Both the position numbers and the translations under genes were made by a program. A stretch of 6,353 nucleotides of DNA from Prolixibacteraceae bacterium (lineage in GTDB: Bacteria > Bacteroidota > Bacteroidia > Bacteroidales > Prolixibacteraceae), in assembly GCA_018399395.1 (NCBI GenBank), contig JAGYOI010000083.1, positions 1 through 6,353 of the forward strand. The letters run 5' to 3'. The notes under the pieces were generated by a model. It saw only the letters and a program-made list of their open reading frames with translations, made no database searches and was not told the origin of the DNA. The stretch's first letter is position 1, and every line of letters starts with the position of its first letter. Shown piece by piece: positions 1 to 6,144 of this stretch.

Positions 1-1
1 T

Positions 2-472
2 GAGTTGAAAAAAGAAATAAAACATTGCAAGGTGTGCCATAACATTTCTGACACCGAGGTTTGTAGTATTTGCTCAAACCCCGCGCGAACAGATTCAGCA
101 ATATGCGTAGTGGAGAGTATTCGCGATGTGATGTCAATCGAAAACACCCACCAGTTTAACGGCCGGTATCACGTGTTAGGCGGGGTGATTTCACCCATGG
201 ACGGTATCGGGCCCAACGAGCTCGAAATTAATTCACTGGTTAAACGTGTGCGTGAAAACAGTACCACCGAAGTAATTTTGGCACTTAGTACAACCATGGA
301 AGGCGATACTACCAACTTTTATATCTACAAAAAACTGAAGGGGATTGAGGTGAAGGTTACGACCATTGCCCGTGGCGTGTCGGTTGGTGGCGAACTTGAA
401 TATACCGACGAGCTTACCCTGGGGCGGTCAATTGTTAACCGTGTAGCTTATAACGATACGCTATCGCAATAA
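2..472 (+). CDS. recR: Recombination mediator protein RecR, C-terminal part (5' end outside window)
   Basis: RecR works with RecO (and RecF) in the cytoplasm to load RecA on gapped single-stranded DNA during recombinational repair. The window holds about 156 codons of a protein normally near 200 residues. The missing part is the N-terminal helix-hairpin-helix region, so the true start lies upstream and the in-frame TTG at 5 is only an internal codon. Seen directly: a zinc finger with paired cysteines, C-x2-C, eight residues, C-x2-C (codons at 26-73); a Toprim domain beginning [10 protein letters not shown] with its acidic residue, continuing through [12 protein letters not shown] and [12 protein letters not shown]; and the family C-terminal signature [10 protein letters not shown] followed by TLGRSIVNR. 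The stop TAA is at 470-472. The glycosyltransferase start follows after only 30 bp, so co-transcription is likely. Identification is firm from family knowledge; nothing looks damaged. Confidence 0.96.
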   Translation, partial: ELKKEIKHCKVCHNISDTEVCSICSNPARTDSAICVVESIRDVMSIENTHQFNGRYHVLGGVISPMDGIGPNELEINSLVKRVRENSTTEVILALSTTMEGDTTNFYIYKKLKGIEVKVTTIARGVSVGGELEYTDELTLGRSIVNRVAYNDTLSQ

Positions 473-502
473 ATTACGTTATCAATATAAAATAAATACC
501 AA

Positions 503-2461
503 ATGAAGCTGTCGATTGTTATTGTAAATTATAATGTTAAACACTTTCTTGAGCAATGCCTGCATGCTGTTCAAAAGGCAGTACAAGATATTGAAGCGGA
601 GATTTTCGTGGTCGATAACAATTCGGTTGACGGCTCCATTGGTATGCTTATCCATAAATTCCCTGAAGTTAACCTTATCAGCAATAAACACAACCTGGGT
701 TTTGCCAAAGCAAACAACCAGGCAATCAAACAATCAACGGGGAAATATGTATTGTTGCTGAACCCCGACACCGTTGTTGAAGAAGATTCGTTTGAGAAAA
801 TCATCGCGTTTATGGATGCCAACCCCGATGCCGGTGCGCTGGGGGTTAAGATGATCGACGGGCGGGGCCATTTTCTGCCCGAATCAAAAAGAGGCTTGCC
901 CACTCCATGGGTGGCCTTCTATAAAATTTTCGGGTTGTCGTCGCTGTTCAAAAACTCAAAAAGGTTTGGCCGTTACCATCTTTCATATTTAAGCAACGAC
1001 GAGATTCACCAGGTTGATGTACTGGCCGGTGCTTTTATGTTTATGCGCAGGGAAGCCCTCGAAAAAACTGGTCTTTTGGATGAAGATTACTTTATGTATG
1101 GCGAAGATATTGACCTTTCGTACAAGATAACCCAAAACGGCTACAAAAATTATTATTATCCCGGAACAACCATTATTCATTATAAAGGTGAAAGCACCAA
1201 AAAGGGGAGCCTGAATTACGTGCGCATGTTTTACAATGCCATGATTATTTTTGCCCGTAAACATTTCTCGAAACAATATGCCGGGTTGTTCTCGTTTTTC
1301 ATTCACCTGGCCATTTACATCAGGGCAGGTATAGCCACGGTTCACCGTTTGGTAAGAAGAATGTGGCTCCCGGCCATCGATTTTATATTCCTTTGGACCG
1401 GGTTTATGTTATTGTTACCTTACTGGGAGGCTTACCGTTTCGAACCCGGTTATTACCCCGGTTCGTTAATCAACTTTATTGTGCCGGGATATATTCTGGC
1501 GTGGTTGGTGGCAATGTATTATTCAGGCGGGTACGACCGTCCGGTGAGCCTGCTGAAGATAGGTAAGGGGCTGGGCTACGGAACGATATTTATCTTAGTG
1601 GTTTATTCTTTATTGCCCAACAGTATGCGTTTTTCAAGGGCTATCATCCTGTTGGGGGCTGCCATGGCGGTTTTTATCATTTTGTTTGAGCGTATTGTGC
1701 TGCACTTTGTGGGTAGTGATAAATTCAAACTTGGCACGCGTAAGCCCAAGCGGGTGGCCATCGTCGGGCTTAAGAAAGAAAGTAAGCGTGTGCGCGATTT
1801 GCTCGAAAAAACAGGCCTGCCGTTTACATTGGCCGGTTACATTTCAACCAAACGCAAGCCACGCTCCGAGCGTTACCTTGGCTCTATTTACCAGGTACAC
1901 GAAATAATCCGCATCAATAATATCGATGAGCTTATTTTTTGCTCTGAAGATATTTCTTCACAAATGGTCATACGTACCATGCTGCAGTTGTCAGACTTTA
2001 AGGTTGACTACAAAATTGCACCTCCGGCCAGTGTGTCAATTATTGGCAGCAACTCTATTGAAACGGCCGGCGACCTTTACGTGGTGAACGTGAATGCCAT
2101 CACTCGCGAGAAAAACAAACGCAACAAACGGCTTTTTGATGTGGTATTTGCACTTTCACTGCTGGTATTTAGTTTTATAGCAATTTGGTTTGTCGATAAT
2201 AAAAAAGGGTTTTTCAGGAATATTTTTAAAGTACTGGGCCGGAAATACAGCTGGGTAGGTTACCATCCGGTTAACACGGAGTTATACCTGGGTTTGCCGG
2301 TAATAAACAAGGGCATATTGCAAACTACCGATTTGCTCAACGTTGAAGCACCCGAAACCGATGTGGTTGACCGGCTGAATGTTTTTTATGCCCGCGATTA
2401 CAAAGTTTTAAAAGATATTGAAATTGTATTTAAAGCATTTAATAAAATTGGGAACGAATGA
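503..2461 (+). CDS. Membrane GT2 glycosyltransferase fused to a degenerate polyprenyl glycosylphosphotransferase
   Basis: 652 residues. Residues 1-250 form a GT2 domain of the rhamnosyltransferase (WbbL-like) kind: SIVIVNYN at 4-11, VDNNSVDGS at 37-45, the nucleotide-sugar/metal motif NPDT at 87-90 and the ED pair at 201-202 in MYGEDIDLSY. Hydrophobic segments follow near 261-280, 288-306, 321-340, 355-372 and 378-400; the last four, with YDRP (344-347) and SRAIILL (378-384), resemble the membrane bundle of WbaP/WcaJ-type phosphotransferases. Residues 416-530 look like their soluble nucleotide-binding-like domain (KRVAIVGL). KRLFDVVFAL (542-551) matches the start of the sugar-transferase catalytic domain and SWVGYHP (583-589) its SLVGPRP motif, but the normal stretch between them, with KFRSM and the catalytic acidic pair, is missing. 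Predicted role: inner-membrane sugar transfer to a polyprenyl-linked glycan; donor and acceptor unknown. The ATG has no Shine-Dalgarno, and the stop overlaps the next start. Confidence 0.88.
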   Translation: MKLSIVIVNYNVKHFLEQCLHAVQKAVQDIEAEIFVVDNNSVDGSIGMLIHKFPEVNLISNKHNLGFAKANNQAIKQSTGKYVLLLNPDTVVEEDSFEKIIAFMDANPDAGALGVKMIDGRGHFLPESKRGLPTPWVAFYKIFGLSSLFKNSKRFGRYHLSYLSNDEIHQVDVLAGAFMFMRREALEKTGLLDEDYFMYGEDIDLSYKITQNGYKNYYYPGTTIIHYKGESTKKGSLNYVRMFYNAMIIFARKHFSKQYAGLFSFFIHLAIYIRAGIATVHRLVRRMWLPAIDFIFLWTGFMLLLPYWEAYRFEPGYYPGSLINFIVPGYILAWLVAMYYSGGYDRPVSLLKIGKGLGYGTIFILVVYSLLPNSMRFSRAIILLGAAMAVFIILFERIVLHFVGSDKFKLGTRKPKRVAIVGLKKESKRVRDLLEKTGLPFTLAGYISTKRKPRSERYLGSIYQVHEIIRINNIDELIFCSEDISSQMVIRTMLQLSDFKVDYKIAPPASVSIIGSNSIETAGDLYVVNVNAITREKNKRNKRLFDVVFALSLLVFSFIAIWFVDNKKGFFRNIFKVLGRKYSWVGYHPVNTELYLGLPVINKGILQTTDLLNVEAPETDVVDRLNVFYARDYKVLKDIEIVFKAFNKIGNE

Positions 2462-2976
2462 ACATTGAATATAAAACCATAACACTAAGGGCCCTTGAGC
2501 CTGAGGATGTAGACCTTTTGTATGCCTGGGAAAATGACCCGGAGAGCTGGCAGGTGAGCAACGTTCATGCGCTATTGTCGAAATACAACCTGGCGCGATA
2601 TGTTGAAGCTTCGCACCGCGATATTTGGGAAAGCAAGGAAATGCGGCTGATGATTGAAAATGCCGATAAAAAGCCGGTGGGGACAATTGAATTGTTCGAT
2701 TTCGACCCGTATCATTCGCGTGCCGGCGTGGGCATTATGATTTACAACAAAAAGGAACGCCGTAAGGGCATTGCCGGACTGGCACTTGATGCCATTTCGC
2801 TTTATGCACGTAACGAACTGGGCATCTTTCAGCTTTATGCCAATGTTGCCGATAGCAATAAAGCCAGTGTGAGCCTTTTCAGAAAGAGTGGATTTGAAGT
2901 TAACGGAGTGAAGAAAAAATGGCTGCGTACGCCCCATGGCCGGGAAGACGAAATTTTCTTACAGAAAGAATTGTAA
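2458..2976 (+). CDS. GNAT family N-acetyltransferase (RimJ/RimL-like)
   Basis: 172 residues, cytoplasmic, no membrane segment. It should transfer an acetyl group from acetyl-CoA to an amine; the acceptor cannot be read from sequence. Seen: the usual N-terminal opening ITLRALEPEDVDLLYAWEND (8-27), a central strand pair PVGTIELFDFDP (73-84), the acetyl-CoA pyrophosphate-binding loop RRKGIAG (101-107, fitting R/Q-x-x-G-x-G/A) after VGIMIY, and the C-terminal GNAT signature NKASVSLFRKSGFEVNG (133-149). This matches the Acetyltransf_3 group that includes RimJ, RimL and SpeG. The ATG at 2458-2460 overlaps the glycosyltransferase stop by four bases (ATGA), implying translational coupling. Possible acceptors are a ribosomal or other protein N-terminus, a polyamine, or, given the coupling, an amino sugar for the neighbouring glycosyltransferase; the last is inference from context only. 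Confidence 0.88.
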   Translation: MNIEYKTITLRALEPEDVDLLYAWENDPESWQVSNVHALLSKYNLARYVEASHRDIWESKEMRLMIENADKKPVGTIELFDFDPYHSRAGVGIMIYNKKERRKGIAGLALDAISLYARNELGIFQLYANVADSNKASVSLFRKSGFEVNGVKKKWLRTPHGREDEIFLQKEL

Positions 2977-3018
2977 ACGGGAATGGTCGTTTCTATATGA
3001 TTTAATGCTCAGACATTG

Positions 3019-4320
3019 TTATTTCATATTAACAATTTCACTAATCGTGTATAGGGGTAAATTTGTCATCCATTCTTCTCTTCGATAGTCTGACATTGAT
3101 GCCCTTAAAGCAATGCTGGGAGCATATTTTTGGTTGAAAGATTTTAGGCTTTTAGACTGAAGGTTTTCTTCTGCTTTTACTTCAATGGGGATAATATTGC
3201 CGTCATACTGTATGAGAAAATCAATCTCTGCCTGTGATCTTTCGGCAGACCAATAGTATATCACCATATTTTTAATTGTAAGCAGTTGTTGTAATACATA
3301 TTGTTCTGTCAAAGCACCTTTAAATTCTTCAAAAATGGTGTTTCCTTCAAGCAGTGTTCTAACATCAATATCACCCATAGCTCCAAGTATTCCAACGTCA
3401 ACGGCAAATAATTTAAAAGCACCATAATCTTCATAGGCTTTTAAAGGAATACCGGGTTTCTTAGCCCGGCAAACTTTATGAACTAATCCACAATCAATTA
3501 ACCACGACAAGGCTAGCTCATAGTCTTTTGCCCTTGATCCCTTTTTAACAACCCCATAAATAAATTTCTTATTTTCTTTGGCGAGTTGTGAAGGTATAGA
3601 GTTCCACAGCATCCGGATACGGGGAACAATTTCGCCTGTGGCATGCTTTGAGAAATCCTGTTCATAAGCAGAAAGAATCCGTTTTTGGATAGCCCTTACT
3701 TCGTTGAAATCGTTCTGTGTTTTGAACGAAAGTACGGCTTCCGGCATTCCTCCAATGTAATAATACACACGGAGCAAATAAATATATTTTTCTTTGAAAT
3801 CTTTAATGAGTCTCCAATCATTTGTGCGGATTAAATCTAAAAGAGGTTGCTTTTCTAATGCAATAAGAAATTCCATGAAACTAAGCGGGTAAAGATCAAG
3901 GAATTCAACTTTTCCAACCGGAAATGAATAATGCCTGTGCATAGCAACACCTAATAAAGAGCCTGCAGCGATAATATGATATTGAGAAGTATCTTCACAG
4001 AAGTATTTTAGTGAGGTTATGGCTCCTTCCGCTTCCTGTATTTCATCGAAAATAATCAGGGTGTTTTGTGCATCGATTTGGGTTCCTGACTCTATTTGTA
4101 TGGCCGTTATAATTCTTTGAATATCAAAATCTGCCCTAAATAGTGTTTTCAAAACAGGCATGCTTTCAAAGTTGATGTACGCAACCTGCTCATATTCATT
4201 CTTGCCAAACTCCTTCATCAGCCAGGTTTTTCCGACCTGACGAGCACCCCTGATAATCAGTGGCTTTCGATTTGATCTGTTTTTCCAGGAAATTAATTCC
4301 TGCATGGCTTCTCTTTTCAT
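3019..4320 (-). CDS. AAA ATPase with DUF4143 C-terminal domain
   Basis: 433 residues, a normal full length for this family. N-terminal AAA_14 ATPase: Walker A GARQVGKT (25-32), Walker B TLIIFDEIQ (87-95), the GSLLG sensor-like motif (120-124) and the family stretch FPVGKVEFLDLYPLSFMEFL (133-152). C-terminal DUF4143 region: YEQDF at 219-223, a winged-helix-like part around 235-300, then E365-x-D367 in AEIDFL and E380-x-K382 in IPIEVKA, an arrangement resembling a PD-(D/E)XK nuclease core; activity is not shown. The biological role of these ATPases, often multi-copy in Bacteroidota, is poorly defined. ATG at 4318-4320 is the furthest upstream sensible start. The gene is alone on its strand, convergent with the acetyltransferase (42 bp between stops), preceded by a repeat-rich promoter region, and clearly more AT-rich than its neighbours, suggesting separate acquisition. 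Confidence 0.93.
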   Translation of the reverse strand: MKREAMQELISWKNRSNRKPLIIRGARQVGKTWLMKEFGKNEYEQVAYINFESMPVLKTLFRADFDIQRIITAIQIESGTQIDAQNTLIIFDEIQEAEGAITSLKYFCEDTSQYHIIAAGSLLGVAMHRHYSFPVGKVEFLDLYPLSFMEFLIALEKQPLLDLIRTNDWRLIKDFKEKYIYLLRVYYYIGGMPEAVLSFKTQNDFNEVRAIQKRILSAYEQDFSKHATGEIVPRIRMLWNSIPSQLAKENKKFIYGVVKKGSRAKDYELALSWLIDCGLVHKVCRAKKPGIPLKAYEDYGAFKLFAVDVGILGAMGDIDVRTLLEGNTIFEEFKGALTEQYVLQQLLTIKNMVIYYWSAERSQAEIDFLIQYDGNIIPIEVKAEENLQSKSLKSFNQKYAPSIALRASMSDYRREEWMTNLPLYTISEIVNMK

Positions 4321-4351
4321 AGGAATACAATTTCACAAACGTCTTTTAAGA

Positions 4352-4359
4352 CAAATATA
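4352..4359 (-). promoter_or_regulatory. Putative Bacteroidota -7 promoter box for the AAA ATPase
   Basis: Read on the minus strand this is TATATTTG, an exact match to the Bacteroidota primary sigma -7 consensus TAnnTTTG. It lies 31 bp upstream of the ATPase ATG, which would give a leader of roughly 25 bases. No TTTG is seen at the expected -33 spacing; one copy of the 16-bp direct repeat occupies the spacer instead. An activator-dependent or repressed promoter would fit, but this is inference. Confidence 0.45.
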
Positions 4360-4381
4360 CAAATAATCAAACGACTTTATG

Positions 4382-4397
4382 TATTTGCATGCAAATA
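4382..4397. promoter_or_regulatory. 16-bp perfect palindrome, candidate operator
   Basis: TATTTGCATGCAAATA is a perfect 16-bp inverted repeat with no spacer. It sits about 65 bp upstream of the ATPase start, in the region where a -33 element and upstream regulatory sites would fall, and its right half overlaps the first bases of the third repeat unit (from 4392). The symmetry suggests binding by a dimeric helix-turn-helix regulator; no regulator gene is present in the window. Confidence 0.45.
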
Positions 4398-4489
4398 ATC
4401 AAACGACATTTAATGAGAAAATGGGATAATTATCGAAAAAACTGCCATCAGGATTTAAAATGAATAAAGTACAAAGGGGAGGGAAAATG

Positions 4490-4564
4490 TGGGCTGTACT
4501 GGATTCGAACCAGTGACCCCTACCCTGTCAAGGTAATGCTCTAAACCAACTGAGCTAACAGCCC
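4490..4564 (-). tRNA. tRNA-Val (anticodon GAC)
   Basis: The minus strand folds as a full 75-nt cloverleaf. The acceptor stem GGGCTGT pairs with ACAGCCC, followed by discriminator A. The D arm is GCTC/GAGC with a 10-nt loop, the anticodon stem TTACC/GGTAG (one U-G pair), the anticodon loop TTGACAG, the variable loop GGGTC, and the T arm ACTGG/CCAGT with loop TTCGAAT. Loop positions 34-36 read GAC, which decodes GUC (and GUU) valine codons. No CCA is encoded after the discriminator (next bases CAT), so CCA must be added by nucleotidyltransferase. The 3' end faces the AAA ATPase module. Confidence 0.95.
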
Positions 4565-4579
4565 GTCATACGACAGTCA

Positions 4580-4587
4580 CAAAAATA
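4580..4587 (-). promoter_or_regulatory. Putative -7 promoter box for tRNA-Val
   Basis: The minus strand reads TATTTTTG, an exact TAnnTTTG match, ending 15 bp upstream of the tRNA 5' end. A transcript starting about 7 bases downstream would have a short leader removed by RNase P. The upstream flank is very AT-rich and no clear -33 TTTG is seen at 19-21 bp. It suggests that the tRNA has its own promoter rather than depending on the upstream lplA cluster. Confidence 0.45.
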
Positions 4588-4614
4588 TCAAAATTTTATT
4601 TAGTAAGTTGCTTT

Positions 4615-5088
4615 TTAACTAATTTTCGCGATATCATCGGCATAATCCATCTGCAGGTCTTCGTGCAACATCCCCTGTACTTTATTTACGCGGTCGACCT
4701 GTCTCATGTATAGGTTGCCAAGTACCGACCCGTAGCGTAAGGGTAAACCGGAGGCCTTCATTTTACGACAAAAGTATATCAGCAATTCAAGCTCTGTAGT
4801 TTTTTCGCCCGAAAATTTTATATATTTCTGCGCTGTACGCAGCACCTTCCGCACTGTTTTCTTGGCCAAAAATGTCCGTGAAGTGTTCAGGTTTTTAAAC
4901 TGTTCATCGATCACCTTTTTCACCTCTTCGATAAATAAACCCTGATCGTTGCTGTGATAAATCAGATAGCTAAGCAGTTCTTTATTTTCTACTTTGTGTT
5001 TGGCCAGTCTCAGGCAATAAGCAGCCAGCACATCGGGTGGCAGGTGCAGCAGTTCTTTTTTTAGTGTACTTATTGATTCGGGCTTCAT
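4615..5088 (-). CDS. Conserved-looking helical protein of unknown function
   Basis: 157 residues. I do not recognise this gene with certainty. The sequence is rich in Lys, Leu and Glu and reads as almost all alpha-helix, with no signal peptide, no membrane segment and no obvious catalytic motif. Helical blocks run about 6-30, 33-66, 72-92 and 98-112, followed by a segment GSVLGNLYMRQVDRVNKVQG (120-139) that may be the most constrained part. The opening LKKELLHLPPD and the K-x-ENKELLSYL stretch vaguely recall DUF6155-type proteins, but this is a low-confidence impression. The ATG at 5086-5088 is 25 bp after the lplA stop, so co-transcription with lplA is likely. A TACTTTTG box (minus strand, 5094-5101) five bases before the ATG would give an almost leaderless mRNA and may be chance. 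Confidence 0.75.
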   Translation of the reverse strand: MKPESISTLKKELLHLPPDVLAAYCLRLAKHKVENKELLSYLIYHSNDQGLFIEEVKKVIDEQFKNLNTSRTFLAKKTVRKVLRTAQKYIKFSGEKTTELELLIYFCRKMKASGLPLRYGSVLGNLYMRQVDRVNKVQGMLHEDLQMDYADDIAKIS

Positions 5089-5113
5089 TGAAACAAAAGT
5101 AAAAAACAGATCA

Positions 5114-6070
5114 TTAAAACATCCCTTCCAATAAATATTTCTGTTTGTTTTCTGTTAATGCAGAACCTTCAAGCAAAGTTTTAATTTGTTCGTAATGGTG
5201 AAAAGTGTTTTGAAGCGTTTCAACAACAGTATTCTTTTCATCATCGTTGAAAAACGGGCCCGTAATTTCCATTTCAGTAATTACGCCTTTCTCAACATTA
5301 ACCGAGATACCGGTTTCATTTACCTGCTTTGTAAACCGGTATTTGGGTGAATAGCCGAAATTCCACTCCCAGGTTGCATACTTTTCGGTTTCGAGTTGTT
5401 CAATTTTTCTAATATCATCAGCACTCAGCGTGTACATTTTTGCATTGTTAACCTCTAAAAGCATGTGGGATACAATTTCTTCAATTAATGCCTCAATGGT
5501 GATGGGCACTTCCATAAAATCGATGATGTTACCAATTTTGCTGCGTACCGACTGAATGGCTTTCCCGTTAAAAGTGCCCGAAGTATTTTTTATGGCCTTC
5601 GAGAGTTGTTCTTTGTTGGCATTGAAAAGTAAAGTACCGTGACTCAACACCCGCTTGCGGAACACATGTTCAGCATGGCCCGATATTTTTAGCCCGTTAA
5701 CAAATATATCGTTGCGCTTACTAATTTCGGCCGGCACGCCCAATTTTCGGAGAACCTTTACAATGGGTTCGTTAAAAATTTTAAACGAAACCTTAGCGGG
5801 GTCGTCAACCGTTTGATGAAATGAAAAATTAAGGTTGCCTTCGTCGTGGTACACGGCACCACCACCCGATAAACGCCGAACAACGGCAATGTTGTTATCG
5901 CGTACATACTGCGGGTTAATTTCGGCCAGCGCATTTTGATGCTTTCCAACAATCACCGACGGTGTATTGATATATAGAAGAAATATATCTTCATTATGGT
6001 TTTTAAAAAAATATTCCTCAGCAGCGAGGTTAAAGCCCGGGCGTTTTTCGGGTGAAACAATGCACAGCAT
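5114..6070 (-). CDS. lplA: Lipoate-protein ligase A
   Basis: Activates free lipoate with ATP to lipoyl-AMP and transfers it to a lysine of lipoyl domains (E2 subunits of 2-oxoacid dehydrogenases, GcvH), i.e. cytoplasmic lipoate salvage. With ATG at 6068-6070 the protein has 318 residues, near the family norm. Seen: FNLAAEEYF near the N-terminus, the lipoate-binding motif RRLSGGGAVYHD (65-76) followed by GNLNFSF, NDIFVNGLKISGHA with the catalytic lysine at 128, HGTLLFN (144-150), and a C-terminal accessory domain beginning around TWEWNFGYSP (233-242). The frame stays open to a TTG at 6094 (326 residues), but the shorter start MLCIVSPE matches how related proteins usually begin, and the TTG abuts an inverted repeat, so I prefer the ATG. 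The unknown helical gene follows 25 bp downstream. Confidence 0.93.
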   Translation of the reverse strand: MLCIVSPEKRPGFNLAAEEYFFKNHNEDIFLLYINTPSVIVGKHQNALAEINPQYVRDNNIAVVRRLSGGGAVYHDEGNLNFSFHQTVDDPAKVSFKIFNEPIVKVLRKLGVPAEISKRNDIFVNGLKISGHAEHVFRKRVLSHGTLLFNANKEQLSKAIKNTSGTFNGKAIQSVRSKIGNIIDFMEVPITIEALIEEIVSHMLLEVNNAKMYTLSADDIRKIEQLETEKYATWEWNFGYSPKYRFTKQVNETGISVNVEKGVITEMEITGPFFNDDEKNTVVETLQNTFHHYEQIKTLLEGSALTENKQKYLLEGMF

Positions 6071-6094
6071 ATTCTGGGTTTTGTTAAACGGCAA

Positions 6095-6129
6095 GTTGGT
6101 GAAATGTTATTTTAGACATAAACACCAAC
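6095..6129. repeat. 7-bp inverted repeat between dehydrogenase and lplA
   Basis: GTTGGTG (6095-6101) and CACCAAC (6123-6129) are exact complements separated by 21 AT-rich bases, within which ATGT/ACAT can pair again. It lies in the 74-bp gap between the dehydrogenase stop and the lplA ATG. It could be a weak hairpin ending the dehydrogenase transcript or a regulator site for lplA. There is no U-run directly after the stem, so a classical intrinsic terminator is doubtful. Confidence 0.35.
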
Positions 6130-6144
6130 AAAGTAACTTCAGTA

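Larger units (their letters stand above)
4328..4423. repeat. Three 32-bp-spaced copies of a 16-bp motif upstream of the AAA ATPase
   Basis: The 16-mer CAAATAATCAAACGAC occurs perfectly at 4360-4375 and 4392-4407. A degenerate copy, CAATTTCACAAACGTC (11 of 16 identical), sits at 4328-4343. All three begin exactly 32 bp apart, close to three turns of B-form DNA, so a protein bound to each would sit on the same face. The array spans the putative -7 box and the start-proximal leader of the ATPase. No good fourth copy is seen after 4423. An operator or activator array is the simplest reading; a remnant of a mobile module end is an alternative. Confidence 0.7.

Noticed and set aside
989..1345. 118-codon open frame on the minus strand inside the glycosyltransferase
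   Set aside because: It lies wholly opposite a strongly supported coding region and its translation shows no family motif; treated as a shadow, like the other antisense or alternate frames at 482-903, 1363-1907 and 2408-2937.
2995..3029. Bidirectional terminator hairpin between the convergent acetyltransferase and ATPase genes (ATATGA ... TCATAT, inner AATG/CATT)
   Set aside because: The stem is short, AT-only at its outer part and interrupted by unequal internal loops, and there is no proper U-run; too weak to call.
4328..4423. Short CRISPR-like array (32-bp period)
   Set aside because: Units are contiguous with only a 16-bp conserved core, one unit is degenerate, there are no unique spacers of normal size and no cas genes; a promoter-associated repeat fits better.
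2977..4489. Integration site duplication of the tRNA-Val 3' end flanking the ATPase
   Set aside because: No copy of the tRNA 3' sequence is visible near 2977-3018 or elsewhere in the window, and no integrase gene is present.
4490..4564. tRNA-Asp, because gtc can be read in the region
   Set aside because: The gtc is on the + strand. The cloverleaf forms on the - strand, where loop positions 34-36 are GAC, giving valine.
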